Source: Bacteroidales bacterium (lineage in GTDB: Bacteria; Bacteroidota; Bacteroidia; Bacteroidales; VadinHA17). Taken from it: a stretch of 64,000 bases of DNA. The notes beneath the pieces are model-generated. The model had not been told where the DNA came from. It saw only the letters and a program-made list of their open reading frames with translations, and made no database searches. Position numbers and translations under genes: made by a program. Of this stretch, positions 8,377-17,105 are shown one piece after another (position 1 is the stretch's first letter; each line of letters opens with the position of its first letter). The stretch lies in NCBI GenBank assembly GCA_025454815.1, contig JALONR010000003.1, positions 62,001-126,000 on the forward strand. The letters run 5' to 3'.

Positions 8377-9858
8377 TTAGTTTTTACCGGCAACGGCAAA
8401 CTTTACTGAGTGCCTTCCTCCGGGAGTTGTCAATACACATAAATAGAGACCGGGTGACAGCTTTCCGGTGCTGATGGATTCGGCCCATATGCCAGGGAAG
8501 GCCATACCGTCGGCAATCAGGGCCATCAGCCTGCCGCCTGTGTCATAGACGGCCAGGGTAATTTTGCCGGGTTTTGCGATATAATATTGAACTACAGCTT
8601 CTTCCACTGCCGGGTTGGGGTTGATGCGGGTGATTCTGCTGCCGTTGCTGACGGGTTCAATGGGCATGACATCTGATGATACAGTTCCTGCCAGCACGGC
8701 CTTTATCCCGTTCCACAGTTCCGGCCTGCCACCCTCATAGCTGAGTGCCCATATGCCAACACCGGCCAGGTTATGGCAGTGTGCATAATTGGTCTTCAAA
8801 AGCAGGCTCAGGCTGTCTTCGAACCACATCTGCCTCCATCCTGTGGTACCCTGGTAACTCATCCACGGTATCGCGGTGCTGCTGTCAAAGGTCTTTCCGT
8901 GGCTGGCCACCATGGGAAGGGTTGCACTGTATACTCTCGATGTTCCGGTGCCCGTTGTGGCTGCCTTCCTGACGTTGCTGCCCACAGGCCAGTCATAGCC
9001 GTACCAGGGCATTCCGAGCAGCAGCTTTGACTGCGGTACACCGTCACCAAGATAATCCTCGTCAACGCTTTTGCTTATGTTGTAATTCTCTCCTGTCAGT
9101 GGTGCCACAGGGCCAGCCGTTGATGAGCCCCCATAATAATAATTGTATCCCATCATTATAAGGTAGTCGCAATTGGCTGCCAGTCCGGCAAGATCCCAGC
9201 CGTCTGACCAGTTGACCGCCGGAGTGGCGAAAGATATCTCAGCCTGAGGCAGTTCGGACTTAATACCCCTGACTGCCCTTTTACAGAAGCTGACCATGTT
9301 TGCCTTCATGGCTGAGGGAACAATCTCGAAGTCAAAGTTGACCCCATCTCCGTTACGTGATTTAAGGAGACCCACAAGAGTGTCAATTAGGCGCCACTGC
9401 TTGACGGTATCAGTCAGTATCTTTGTGTTACGCTCGGAACCGAAGTTGGTAACCGTCAGCATTACCTTCACACCTCTCTGGTGGGCATAGCCGATAACAG
9501 GCGTGGTGTCCCAGCCCCTGAGTGTTGTGTAATATCCGGATGCAGTATCGACCTCATAGCTGAAATAAGCGATATGCGTAAGCACATTGTAGTCATAGTT
9601 GAGGTGGGCATTTGTCCCTGCCCAGTACGGGTGCCAGCCGTATACCCTGAAGGCAGCGTCACTGTTTTTACTGCTTTTCAGCGCCACCGGCTTTTCAGGA
9701 GAGCGGTGTCCCGGAGGGATTGAGTTACCGTAAATAGTTGAATAGTATTCACTTTCTGCCTGGTGAATGCCTTTCATTTCCGTGTCAGGATCCTGGGCTG
9801 AACCTCTCAGGCAGGTCAATGCCAGAAGAGCCGTTAGAAGTGCTAGCCTGGTAAGCAT
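8377..9858 (-). CDS. Secreted GH18 glycosidase with T9SS sorting domain
   Basis: 493 residues: signal peptide about 1-21, GH18 barrel about 70-390, and a C-terminal type IX secretion sorting domain (about 405-493, beginning ITRINPNPAVEEAVVQYYI). The catalytic strand reads D171-G-V-N-F-D176-F-E178, so E178 is the predicted acid. Asn at the second acidic position, with the VNFDFE pattern, resembles the YaaH/SleL group of peptidoglycan N-acetylglucosaminidases rather than classical chitinases. MMGYNYYYGG near residue 235 is the substrate-assisted MxYxY-type strand. Predicted to be released or surface-anchored after outer-membrane passage. Position between the regulator and the serine hydrolase in the murQ operon supports an amino-sugar polymer substrate; chitin remains possible. 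Confidence 0.87.
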   Translation of the reverse strand: MLTRLALLTALLALTCLRGSAQDPDTEMKGIHQAESEYYSTIYGNSIPPGHRSPEKPVALKSSKNSDAAFRVYGWHPYWAGTNAHLNYDYNVLTHIAYFSYEVDTASGYYTTLRGWDTTPVIGYAHQRGVKVMLTVTNFGSERNTKILTDTVKQWRLIDTLVGLLKSRNGDGVNFDFEIVPSAMKANMVSFCKRAVRGIKSELPQAEISFATPAVNWSDGWDLAGLAANCDYLIMMGYNYYYGGSSTAGPVAPLTGENYNISKSVDEDYLGDGVPQSKLLLGMPWYGYDWPVGSNVRKAATTGTGTSRVYSATLPMVASHGKTFDSSTAIPWMSYQGTTGWRQMWFEDSLSLLLKTNYAHCHNLAGVGIWALSYEGGRPELWNGIKAVLAGTVSSDVMPIEPVSNGSRITRINPNPAVEEAVVQYYIAKPGKITLAVYDTGGRLMALIADGMAFPGIWAESISTGKLSPGLYLCVLTTPGGRHSVKFAVAGKN

Positions 9859-9878
9859 GCATGCAGGTTGATGATGTG

Positions 9879-10604
9879 TCAGTTTGCCTTGAAGTATTTC
9901 TTGTAAATCTCCATATTGCGTTCAAGGAGGGTCACTGAGACCTCGTATGCTCTCTGACTGTCTCTCTCCTTAAGGGCGTCAATGAGTTCACTCTGGTATT
10001 TCATGGTATACTCCTTCTCCCCTTCAATATTACCGTAAATCAGGTTTCTCATACGGGGGAGGAGGGAGTAAACAGGCTCAAGGCTTATTATGACAATAGG
10101 GTTGCCTGTCGCTTTTGACAGGTTCATATGGAAGCGGTTGATGAGATCGACCTCGAGCTGTGTGTTGTCAGGATTGCATTTCTCAAGTTCAATCTGGTTT
10201 TTCTGCAGGGTACGTATATCCTCGTCTGACCGGTTCCGGGCGGCAAGCCGGGCAACTTCAGGTTCAAAAAGTCTCCGAACTTCAATTATCTGAAGGATGA
10301 GATCAGAATTGAACCTCAGGTCATAAAAGAGATGCAGGGAATTGATTGCATCCTCAATTTTCAGCTCCGAGATATACATCCCGCTTCCTTTCCGGATATC
10401 AATAAGTCCCCTGGCGCTCAGTCTCCTCAGAGCCTCTCTCAGGGCAGTGCGGCTGACGGCAAACTGTGCACACAGTTCCTTTTCCGTTGGAAGTTTTGAG
10501 CCTGGCAACAGTTTTTTCTGTCTGATTGCCTCCTCTATGCGTCTCTCAATTTTCTGGCTGAGAGTCAGCCCTGAACCGATTTTGCTGAAGACATCGTTGG
10601 TCAT
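9879..10604 (-). CDS. FadR/GntR-family transcriptional regulator (FCD type)
   Basis: 241 residues. N-terminal winged helix of the GntR type (about 10-80), with PGSKLPTEKELCAQFAVSR and the wing RKGSGMYIS. The C-terminal all-helical FCD ligand-binding domain (about 95-235) contains the RFHMNLSKATGNPIV segment with a likely metal-binding His. FCD regulators usually sense small carboxylates such as lactate, gluconate or pyruvate. Embedded between murQ and the GH18 gene, it most likely controls this operon and the divergent plus-strand operon. MurQ releases D-lactate, so lactate is a reasonable but unproven ligand. Confidence 0.92.
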   Translation of the reverse strand: MTNDVFSKIGSGLTLSQKIERRIEEAIRQKKLLPGSKLPTEKELCAQFAVSRTALREALRRLSARGLIDIRKGSGMYISELKIEDAINSLHLFYDLRFNSDLILQIIEVRRLFEPEVARLAARNRSDEDIRTLQKNQIELEKCNPDNTQLEVDLINRFHMNLSKATGNPIVIISLEPVYSLLPRMRNLIYGNIEGEKEYTMKYQSELIDALKERDSQRAYEVSVTLLERNMEIYKKYFKAN

Positions 10605-10654
10605 GACATGAGTTATTTCAGGTCAGTGGATGAATACTTCACTGGCCGTTGATT

Positions 10655-11509
10655 TCATTTGTAGTGTTCCCTGTAAAACTCAAGCGCTTTTTTCACTGAA
10701 CCCTGTTCCATCAGGAGGATGCGTGCAGCTTCCCGCTGTATGTTCAACTCCTCCACAATCATTCTTGTGCCTCTTTCTATGAGTTTTTTGTTTGTCAGCT
10801 GCATGTTGACCATTTTGTTGCCCTTGACCCTTCCGAGCTTGATCATAAGGGTGGTGGTGATCATGTTGAGAACCATTTTCTGGGCTGTCCCGGCCTTGAG
10901 CCTGGTACTGCCCGTAACAAATTCAGGGCCTACCACTACCACAACAGGATACTCGGTAACACCTACAATCGGCCCCTTGGGATTACAGGTAATGCATCCT
11001 GTGAGGATGCCGTTTTCCCTTGCCTTCTGAAGACCTCCTATGACATATGGGGTTGTTCCCGAGGCGGCTATGCCGATGACTGAATCCTTTGTGTTTATAT
11101 TGAATATTTCCAGCTCATTCCAGGCTTTGGTTGTATCATCTTCTGCAGATTCAACGGCTTTGCGAAGTGCAGTTTCGCCCCCGGCGATAAGGCCAATGAC
11201 AACCGTGTCTGGCACACCGAATGTAGGCGGTACCTCCGAGGCGTCAAGAACACCGAGCCTGCCGCTGGTGCCTGCTCCCAGGTAAAAGAGCCGTCCCCCT
11301 TTCTGCATCCTGACAAGCACCTGGTTGATCAGTTTCTCTATCTCCGGGATGGCTTTCCTGACGGCCACATGAACCTTAGCATCTTCATGATTAATGTTGG
11401 TAAGCAGCTCATTGACAGTCATTTTGTCAAGGTCCTCAAAATTTGAGGGAGACTCCGTTATGCTAAGATCCTGTTTTGTTTCAGCCTGTCTGGTCATATT
11501 ACTGGACAT
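10655..11509 (-). CDS. murQ: N-acetylmuramic acid 6-phosphate etherase MurQ
   Basis: 284 residues, close to the family norm of about 300. A SIS-domain lyase that cleaves the D-lactyl ether of MurNAc-6-phosphate, giving GlcNAc-6-phosphate and D-lactate in the cytoplasm. Signatures: LGAGTSGRLGVLDASEVPPTFG (residues 77-98, landmark GTSGRLGV), with E92 as the predicted catalytic acid/base; the second conserved acidic site AVESAEDD with E123; and a C-terminal helical lid with REAARILLMEQGSVKKALE. It overlaps the upstream kinase gene by 11 bp, as expected for coupled kinase/etherase steps. Confidence 0.97.
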   Translation of the reverse strand: MSSNMTRQAETKQDLSITESPSNFEDLDKMTVNELLTNINHEDAKVHVAVRKAIPEIEKLINQVLVRMQKGGRLFYLGAGTSGRLGVLDASEVPPTFGVPDTVVIGLIAGGETALRKAVESAEDDTTKAWNELEIFNINTKDSVIGIAASGTTPYVIGGLQKARENGILTGCITCNPKGPIVGVTEYPVVVVVGPEFVTGSTRLKAGTAQKMVLNMITTTLMIKLGRVKGNKMVNMQLTNKKLIERGTRMIVEELNIQREAARILLMEQGSVKKALEFYREHYK

Positions 11510-12350
11510 GTGAATTCTGAATATGGTATTTTACCAGGTTCTCCATCGGCGTCAGGGTGAAGATGCCGGGCCGGAGCCTGTATGTCAAAAGCAGTTCCTC
11601 AAGAAATGGCCTGAAATGATATGCTATGCTGCCGGTGAAATTAATAGGATACTTGCGTGCTTCGGGATAGGAGAGCACGTTCCTGACAATGAACTCGTCA
11701 AAACTTGATCTGATCATTGCCTGCAGCTCAGGTACATGGATATTGTCACCGATGAACCTTGTAAATTGTCCCAGGAACCTGTTCGGGAAGGGCATATTGT
11801 AAACATTGTCAAGGATTTCTGCAGGTGTATAAGGATAGGCCTTGAAAAAATTTTCAATGACTATCCCCGGCAATTGCTTCTTGAGCACCCCGGCAACAAG
11901 CTTCCTCCCGATTACTGCACCGCCACCCTCATCACCAAGTATGTAACCCAGTGGAGAGACATTCGCCACAATGGATGTACCGTCATAATAGCATGAGTTA
12001 GAACCTGTACCAATGATGCAGGCTATCCCCGGCTCATTCTGACACAGTGACCTGGCAGCACCCAGAAGGTCACTGCCAATGAAGAGTTCATCAGTTCCGA
12101 AGTAGGACGAAAGTGCTCCTCTTACTATTTCAGCCTTTGAGGTATTGCTCACCCCCGTGCCATAGAAGAATATCTGCCTTACACCTGAAACTTTCACCTC
12201 CGGCAACTCTTTCCCCAGAAGCCGGACTATCTCCTCTCCGGTAACGAAAAAGGGATTTATGCCGGAAGAGATGTATGACCTCCCGGGAGCCCCGCCGGTC
12301 ACCTCTCTCCATTCGGTCTTTGTGGAGCCACTGTCTGCTATCAGTATCAT
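11499..12350 (-). CDS. murK: BadF/BadG-type sugar kinase, probable MurNAc/GlcNAc kinase
   Basis: 283 residues of the ASKHA (BadF/BadG, eukaryotic-NAGK-like) kinase fold. The phosphate-1 loop is ILIADSGSTKTEW at residues 2-14, the second phosphate/adenosine motif is ACIIGTGSNSCYYDG near 110-124, and GYILGDEGGGAVIGR follows near 135-149. MurK of this family phosphorylates MurNAc and GlcNAc in Clostridium, and a kinase paired with MurQ is known in Tannerella forsythia, also a Bacteroidota. It is the first gene of the minus-strand operon and overlaps murQ by 11 bp, which gives the MurNAc to MurNAc-6-phosphate step. A pure GlcNAc kinase is the main alternative. Confidence 0.82.
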   Translation of the reverse strand: MILIADSGSTKTEWREVTGGAPGRSYISSGINPFFVTGEEIVRLLGKELPEVKVSGVRQIFFYGTGVSNTSKAEIVRGALSSYFGTDELFIGSDLLGAARSLCQNEPGIACIIGTGSNSCYYDGTSIVANVSPLGYILGDEGGGAVIGRKLVAGVLKKQLPGIVIENFFKAYPYTPAEILDNVYNMPFPNRFLGQFTRFIGDNIHVPELQAMIRSSFDEFIVRNVLSYPEARKYPINFTGSIAYHFRPFLEELLLTYRLRPGIFTLTPMENLVKYHIQNSHVQ

Positions 12351-12388
12351 ATATGTCGGGAACTGACTTTTATACTTCTGCTCAGCAT

Positions 12389-12429
12389 ATTACAGGAACG
12401 AAATGGTATTTAAGCCACGCACCTGTAAT
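12389..12429. promoter_or_regulatory. Inverted repeat in the murK/amidase divergent spacer
   Basis: ATTACAGG (12389-12396) and CCTGTAAT (12422-12429) form perfect 8-bp arms with a 25-bp spacing inside the 204-bp divergent region 12351-12554. Placement between the two operons would suit an operator for the FadR-type regulator, but the arms do not match a known FadR-type site and the spacing is long. Speculative. Confidence 0.25.
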
Positions 12430-12509
12430 GCTAAGTTATAACAAATGTAAATAATTTATTGAAATAATCAGTTTTTTGTCAGATGTATGACATATTTTAA
12501 AAAACTTTC

Positions 12510-12517
12510 TACTTTTG
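12510..12517 (+). promoter_or_regulatory. Candidate -7 element of the plus-strand muropeptide operon
   Basis: TACTTTTG fits TAnnTTTG and lies 37 bp before the ATG at 12555. The region is strongly AT-rich, as expected for a promoter. No -33 TTG at optimal spacing. Confidence 0.4.
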
Positions 12518-12554
12518 AATCATTATTACTATATTCAGCAAAATCGTTCCGGAA

Positions 12555-15500
12555 ATGCGAATATCACATCCCCTTCATTTACTGTTATTTGTAGTTTTCA
12601 TGTTTGCAGTTGTGCTGCCATCAGCGGGGCAGAAGGCAGGCAGGGCGGAGCGGCTCGCAGGATCAAAGTTAAAAAACTGGATCAGTCCTGTTTCAGACTG
12701 GATTTTCCCGGATGAGCTTAAGATAGACTCCCTGAAGGTTTACGAAGCTGAGAAGGAGATTGAAATATATTTCCCTCCGGCCACACTTTATAATCCGGTC
12801 AGGGAGGAAAGCCTGGCACTGCTTCAGAACTCTTTGAAATCTTCACTGGGGAAGAAGTTTGCCTCTTACAATATAGAAATGTATACAGGTGGATTCAGTC
12901 TTGAGAGCCTGATTCCCAATTATTTCAGGAGCATGATCCCGATTGACACCGGGAGGATCCCAGCCGGCAGGAAGGAAGCGCCCCGGCTTATCTCCCGCGT
13001 TGGCGGAGTGTCAGCGGAGAAGGGGCTTGACGGCAGGTACATTGCATTGTGGCACAGTCACGGCTATTATTTTGATCAGACGCTTGACAGGTGGGAGTGG
13101 CAGCGGGCAAAGCTGTTCGGCAGTGTGGAGGATCTGTCAGTGATGGCTTATGTACTGCCCTACCTTGCCCCGATGCTTGAAAACTCGGGAGCGACGGTCT
13201 TTCTGCCAAGGGAGAGGGATATTCAGGTCAACGAGGTTATTGTTGACAATGACCGGTCAACGGGAGCATCTCGGTATGAGTTGCAGGAGTCAGCCAGGGG
13301 AGAAACAGCAGGAAGGGGATTTATGCTGATGGATACTCTCTTCACCGGCGACAACCCGTTCATGACGGGCACTTCACTGAAGGTCTCCGGCGGATCAGCA
13401 TTTTTTGTTCCTGAAATACCGGAAAAGGGCTGGTACGGGGTAACCATTGCCTATCCGCATATTCCGGGTCACAGCGGGAAGGCCACCGTCAGGGTTAACC
13501 ATACGGGAGGAAGCACTGAATTCATTATTGATCAGGCTGCCGGAGGCGGAACCTGGTTGTGGCTGGGATCATATCTCTTTGACAAAGGTGCCGATGCTGT
13601 CAGGGGAGCGGTGACAATTACCGGCCGGGATGGTTCCGCCGTACTGATTGATGCTGTCCGCTTCGGCGGAGGTATGGGCAATGTGGCGCGCCGTCCGGCT
13701 GAAACCATATTGCTTAATCTGACATCTCTAAATGCCGGAAGCGGAAAGTCTGCTGATGAGGCTGCACCGGTCAGCATCAATCACAGCTGGAAGCTGAGCG
13801 GCAAGCCCAGGCTGCTTGAGGGAGCAAGGTACTGGCTGCAGTATGCCGGATTTCCTGACAGCCTGGTATATACTCCAAACAAAGGAAAAAATGACTACAA
13901 CGATGACTACATGTCAAGGTCGGAGTGGGTTAACTACCTGGTGCGTGAGCCTGATACAGCCGGCCTGACAGGCATGGGAATTCCTGTTGACCTGTCATTT
14001 GCCTTTCATACTGATGCAGGCATAACACCTGATGATTCAGTCATAGGCACACTGGGAATCTACTCAACCATCTCCAATGGTGGCAATTTCCCGGACGGCA
14101 CCAGCAGACTGGCGAGCAGGGATATCACAGATATCATCCAGACACAGATAACGGAAGACATAAAGGTGCTCTTCAACCCTGACTGGACCAGGCGTGCAAT
14201 GTGGGACAGGTCATATTACGAGGCGCGCAAGCCTGAAGTGCCGGCAATGCTTCTTGAACTGCTGTCACACCAGAACCTTGCAGACCAGCGGTACGGATTT
14301 GATCCCCGCTTCCGGTTTCATGTCAGCCGGGCGGTGTACAAGGGGATGCTGAGGTATCTGGCTGCCGCCTCGGGCAGGGATTATGTGGTTCACCCGTTGC
14401 CGGTATCGCATTTCTCGATTGAACCGGTTGAGGGGAGGAAGGTGAGGCTGAGCTGGCAGCCGGTGGCTGATCCCCTCGAGTCAACGGCAATACCTGATTC
14501 ATACAGGATATATGTACGCATTGGCGATAACGGGTTTGACAACGGAACTGAAGTCAGCGGTACCGAATTCATTTCGGAGTTGCCCGAATACAATACAATA
14601 TACAGCTTCCGCATAACTGCCGTCAATGAGGGAGGTGAAAGCTTTCCTTCAGAGGAGCTCGCAGTCGGAATTAACCCGGATGCTGATGGCGTGGTGCTCA
14701 TTGTAAATGGTTTTGACCGCGTGTCGGGGCCGTTATGGTTTGACCGTGACGGGATGGCAGGCGTAGCCTGGTGGGATGACCGCGGTGTGGCTGACAGGTA
14801 TAATTTCAGCAGTACGGGTGACCAGTATGATTTTAACCGCATCTCGCCATGGACGGATGATGACAATGCCGGGTGGGGAGCCTCCTGGTCTGATGATGAA
14901 GGAAGGATCATCCCCGGCAACACGTTTGATTTCACCCGCGTTCACGGCCGGTCAGTGATGGCTGCAGGGAAATCGTTTTTCTCCGTCAGCGATGAGGCTT
15001 TTACAGCAGGTGATTTTGATCTGACTCCCTGGTCTGCCGTTGACCTGCTCTTCGGTGAGGAGAAACGAACCCCCTCTGTCTTTGACCCGAAGAAAACAGA
15101 GTTCAGTATCTATTCCACAGAGTTGCTGGAGACCCTGGGAAGGCTGAAGGAGGCATCCTTACCTGTTTTCATGTCAGGTTCATATACAGGCACTGACCTT
15201 GCTATGGCTGCAGATACCACGGCCAGTGCCATTGTAAAGAGCATGTTGCATTTCAAACCCCGTACCGGGCATGCGGTCAGAGCGGGTAAACTCCGTGCAA
15301 CGGATATCGCCACACCTTTCTTCAGCGGAAGTCTGGAATTCAATACCGGCAAAACAGATGATCTTTATGCCGCAGAATCTCCGGATGCTATTGAACCGGC
15401 AGACAAACAGTCGTTCACTGCTTTCAGGTACAGTGAGAACAACACTTCGGCCGCAGTGATGCACGATGGAGAGATCCGCACATTTGTCATGGGCTTCCCC

Positions 15501-15575
15501 TTTGAGACCATTATCTCACAGGAGGAGAGAGATGGTCTGATGAAACAAATTCTTAACTTTTTACTGAAAAAATAG
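12555..15575 (+). CDS. Exported N-acetylmuramoyl-L-alanine amidase-like protein with golvesin and Fn3 domains
   Basis: 1006 residues with a signal peptide (about 1-26). It has an Amidase_3-like zinc hydrolase fold split by an insert. Predicted ligands are H167 or H169 in WHSHGYY, E192 in SVEDLSVM (followed by the LENSGATVFLPRERD strand typical of the family), H485 in AFHTDAG, and catalytic E568 in EVPAMLLE. Between E192 and H485, residues about 230-375 form a golvesin-C-like beta domain (WYGVTIAYPH, IDQAAGGGTWLWLGSY). A fibronectin type III domain follows at about 615-705. The last 300 residues are unassigned. Related Bacteroidota proteins are often annotated xanthan lyase, which the zinc motif argues against. 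Leads an eight-gene operon; role predicted as removing peptides from peptidoglycan in the periplasm or outside. Confidence 0.8.
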   Translation: MRISHPLHLLLFVVFMFAVVLPSAGQKAGRAERLAGSKLKNWISPVSDWIFPDELKIDSLKVYEAEKEIEIYFPPATLYNPVREESLALLQNSLKSSLGKKFASYNIEMYTGGFSLESLIPNYFRSMIPIDTGRIPAGRKEAPRLISRVGGVSAEKGLDGRYIALWHSHGYYFDQTLDRWEWQRAKLFGSVEDLSVMAYVLPYLAPMLENSGATVFLPRERDIQVNEVIVDNDRSTGASRYELQESARGETAGRGFMLMDTLFTGDNPFMTGTSLKVSGGSAFFVPEIPEKGWYGVTIAYPHIPGHSGKATVRVNHTGGSTEFIIDQAAGGGTWLWLGSYLFDKGADAVRGAVTITGRDGSAVLIDAVRFGGGMGNVARRPAETILLNLTSLNAGSGKSADEAAPVSINHSWKLSGKPRLLEGARYWLQYAGFPDSLVYTPNKGKNDYNDDYMSRSEWVNYLVREPDTAGLTGMGIPVDLSFAFHTDAGITPDDSVIGTLGIYSTISNGGNFPDGTSRLASRDITDIIQTQITEDIKVLFNPDWTRRAMWDRSYYEARKPEVPAMLLELLSHQNLADQRYGFDPRFRFHVSRAVYKGMLRYLAAASGRDYVVHPLPVSHFSIEPVEGRKVRLSWQPVADPLESTAIPDSYRIYVRIGDNGFDNGTEVSGTEFISELPEYNTIYSFRITAVNEGGESFPSEELAVGINPDADGVVLIVNGFDRVSGPLWFDRDGMAGVAWWDDRGVADRYNFSSTGDQYDFNRISPWTDDDNAGWGASWSDDEGRIIPGNTFDFTRVHGRSVMAAGKSFFSVSDEAFTAGDFDLTPWSAVDLLFGEEKRTPSVFDPKKTEFSIYSTELLETLGRLKEASLPVFMSGSYTGTDLAMAADTTASAIVKSMLHFKPRTGHAVRAGKLRATDIATPFFSGSLEFNTGKTDDLYAAESPDAIEPADKQSFTAFRYSENNTSAAVMHDGEIRTFVMGFPFETIISQEERDGLMKQILNFLLKK

Positions 15576-15582
15576 AAACAAT

Positions 15583-17085
15583 ATGGATAGATCCGTTACC
15601 TGTTTCCTGCCCTGGTCCGAGTCCGGGTCAATGGCAGCATCGGTTGCATCACTTAAGGCTTCAGGCCTTACAGACAGGATTTATGTCGTGATTCCGCCCG
15701 GGAATGCCAATGCTACGGACGTTGTGGAAACTGTTTCCTCTCATGGTAGAGAGAACCTGCAGAGTATGGGGGCCGGTGAGATAATTTCCACGGGGTTCTC
15801 ATCAACTGATGCTATCCGTAAAATGGCAGCCGTGACCGATACGGGGTATGTAGTTACATACAGCAAGGGATTCCCCCTTGATCTGGGCAGGCATGCCCTG
15901 GCAAGGATGATGCAGATATGCGATGACACCGGGGCCGGGATGGTTTATTCAGACTACTGGGAGAACAAGAACGGAATAATGTCACCTCACCCCGTGACAG
16001 ATTACCAGGTGGGAAGCCTGCGTGACGACTTCAATTTCGGATCGGTGATAATGTATGATGCAAAGGCTTTCCGTGAAGCATGCAGCAGGATGGACAATGA
16101 TTACAGCTTCGCCGGACTTTATGACCTGAGACTGAAGATCTCTCAGAATTATCCGCTGGTTCATATCCAGGAAATGCTCTATACTGAGGTTGAGACTGAT
16201 ACCCGTAAATCCGGGGAAAAGCAATTTGACTATGTTGATCCGCGCAACAGGGCTGTACAGGTTGAGATGGAGAAAGCATGCACCCATCATCTCAGGTGTA
16301 TCGGCGGATGGCTGGCTCCGGAGTTCAGAGAAATCAGTTTTGATGATGGTTTTGAATATGATGCTTCGGTGGTAATCCCGGTAAGGAACAGGGTAAAGAC
16401 CATTGGTGACGCCATCAGGTCGGTACTGAGCCAGAAGACGAAATACAGATTCAACCTTATTATTGTGGATAACTATTCCACTGACGGAACCACGGACATA
16501 ATAAAGTCATTTTCCTCTGACAGAAGGGTGGTACACATTATTCCTGACAGGAAGGACCTGGGGATCGGGGGTTGCTGGAATGAGGCGGTTTTCAGCTCCA
16601 GCTGCGGCAGGTTTGCCATACAGCTTGACAGCGATGATCTCTACATTGATGATCATGTTATTACCAGGGTTGTTGATGCCTTTCATGAGCAGCAGTGTGC
16701 GATGGTGGTGGGGTCTTACAGGATGGTCAACTTCGACCTTCAGGAGATACCTCCGGGCCTGATAGACCACAGGGAGTGGACTCCTGATAACGGAAGGAAC
16801 AATGCCCTAAGGATCAACGGACTGGGGGCGCCGAGAGCCTTTTATACCCCTGTGCTGCGGAGCATCAGGGTGCCCAATGTGAGCTATGGGGAGGATTATG
16901 CAGTAGGACTTGCCATCAGTCGTCATTACCGGATAGGAAGAATTTATGAGCCTCTCTATCTCTGCCGCAGGTGGGACGAAAACTCCGATGCGGTGCTGGA
17001 TGTGGCAAAAACCAATGCTCACAACCTGTACAAGGACAGGATACGAACCATAGAGCTTATGGCAAGAATAAGGATGAACGGCTAA
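15583..17085 (+). CDS. GT2-family glycosyltransferase, two-module
   Basis: 500 residues, no signal peptide. Residues about 260-480 are a GT-A domain: YDASVVIPVRNRVKTIGDAI, FNLIIVDNYSTDGT, and the nucleotide/metal motif QLDSDDLYIDD. Residues 1-230 look like a second, degenerate glycosyltransferase-like module (FLPWSESGSMAASVASLK start), with no clear DxD. Acceptor and donor cannot be read. It follows the amidase by 7 bp and precedes the DUF4922 gene by 20 bp. A cytosolic transferase is unexpected in a degradative operon, and it may act together with the HIT-like protein next door. Confidence 0.85.
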   Translation: MDRSVTCFLPWSESGSMAASVASLKASGLTDRIYVVIPPGNANATDVVETVSSHGRENLQSMGAGEIISTGFSSTDAIRKMAAVTDTGYVVTYSKGFPLDLGRHALARMMQICDDTGAGMVYSDYWENKNGIMSPHPVTDYQVGSLRDDFNFGSVIMYDAKAFREACSRMDNDYSFAGLYDLRLKISQNYPLVHIQEMLYTEVETDTRKSGEKQFDYVDPRNRAVQVEMEKACTHHLRCIGGWLAPEFREISFDDGFEYDASVVIPVRNRVKTIGDAIRSVLSQKTKYRFNLIIVDNYSTDGTTDIIKSFSSDRRVVHIIPDRKDLGIGGCWNEAVFSSSCGRFAIQLDSDDLYIDDHVITRVVDAFHEQQCAMVVGSYRMVNFDLQEIPPGLIDHREWTPDNGRNNALRINGLGAPRAFYTPVLRSIRVPNVSYGEDYAVGLAISRHYRIGRIYEPLYLCRRWDENSDAVLDVAKTNAHNLYKDRIRTIELMARIRMNG

Positions 17086-17093
17086 TACAGTTC

Positions 17094-17099
17094 AGGAGG
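17094..17099 (+). promoter_or_regulatory. Shine-Dalgarno AGGAGG fixing the DUF4922 start
   Basis: AGGAGG ends 6 bp before the ATG at 17106. The reading frame is open further upstream into the glycosyltransferase gene, but this site and the family's N terminus support 17106. Strong Shine-Dalgarno sequences are uncommon in Bacteroidota. Confidence 0.7.
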
Positions 17100-17105
17100 C
17101 TGCGC

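Noticed and set aside
12555-15575. Annotation as xanthan lyase
   Set aside because: The name appears transferred; the protein shows Amidase_3 ligands and cell-wall context, and no polysaccharide-lyase signature.
16971-17105. N-terminal extension of the DUF4922 protein into the glycosyltransferase gene
   Set aside because: AGGAGG at 17094-17099 and family length support ATG 17106.
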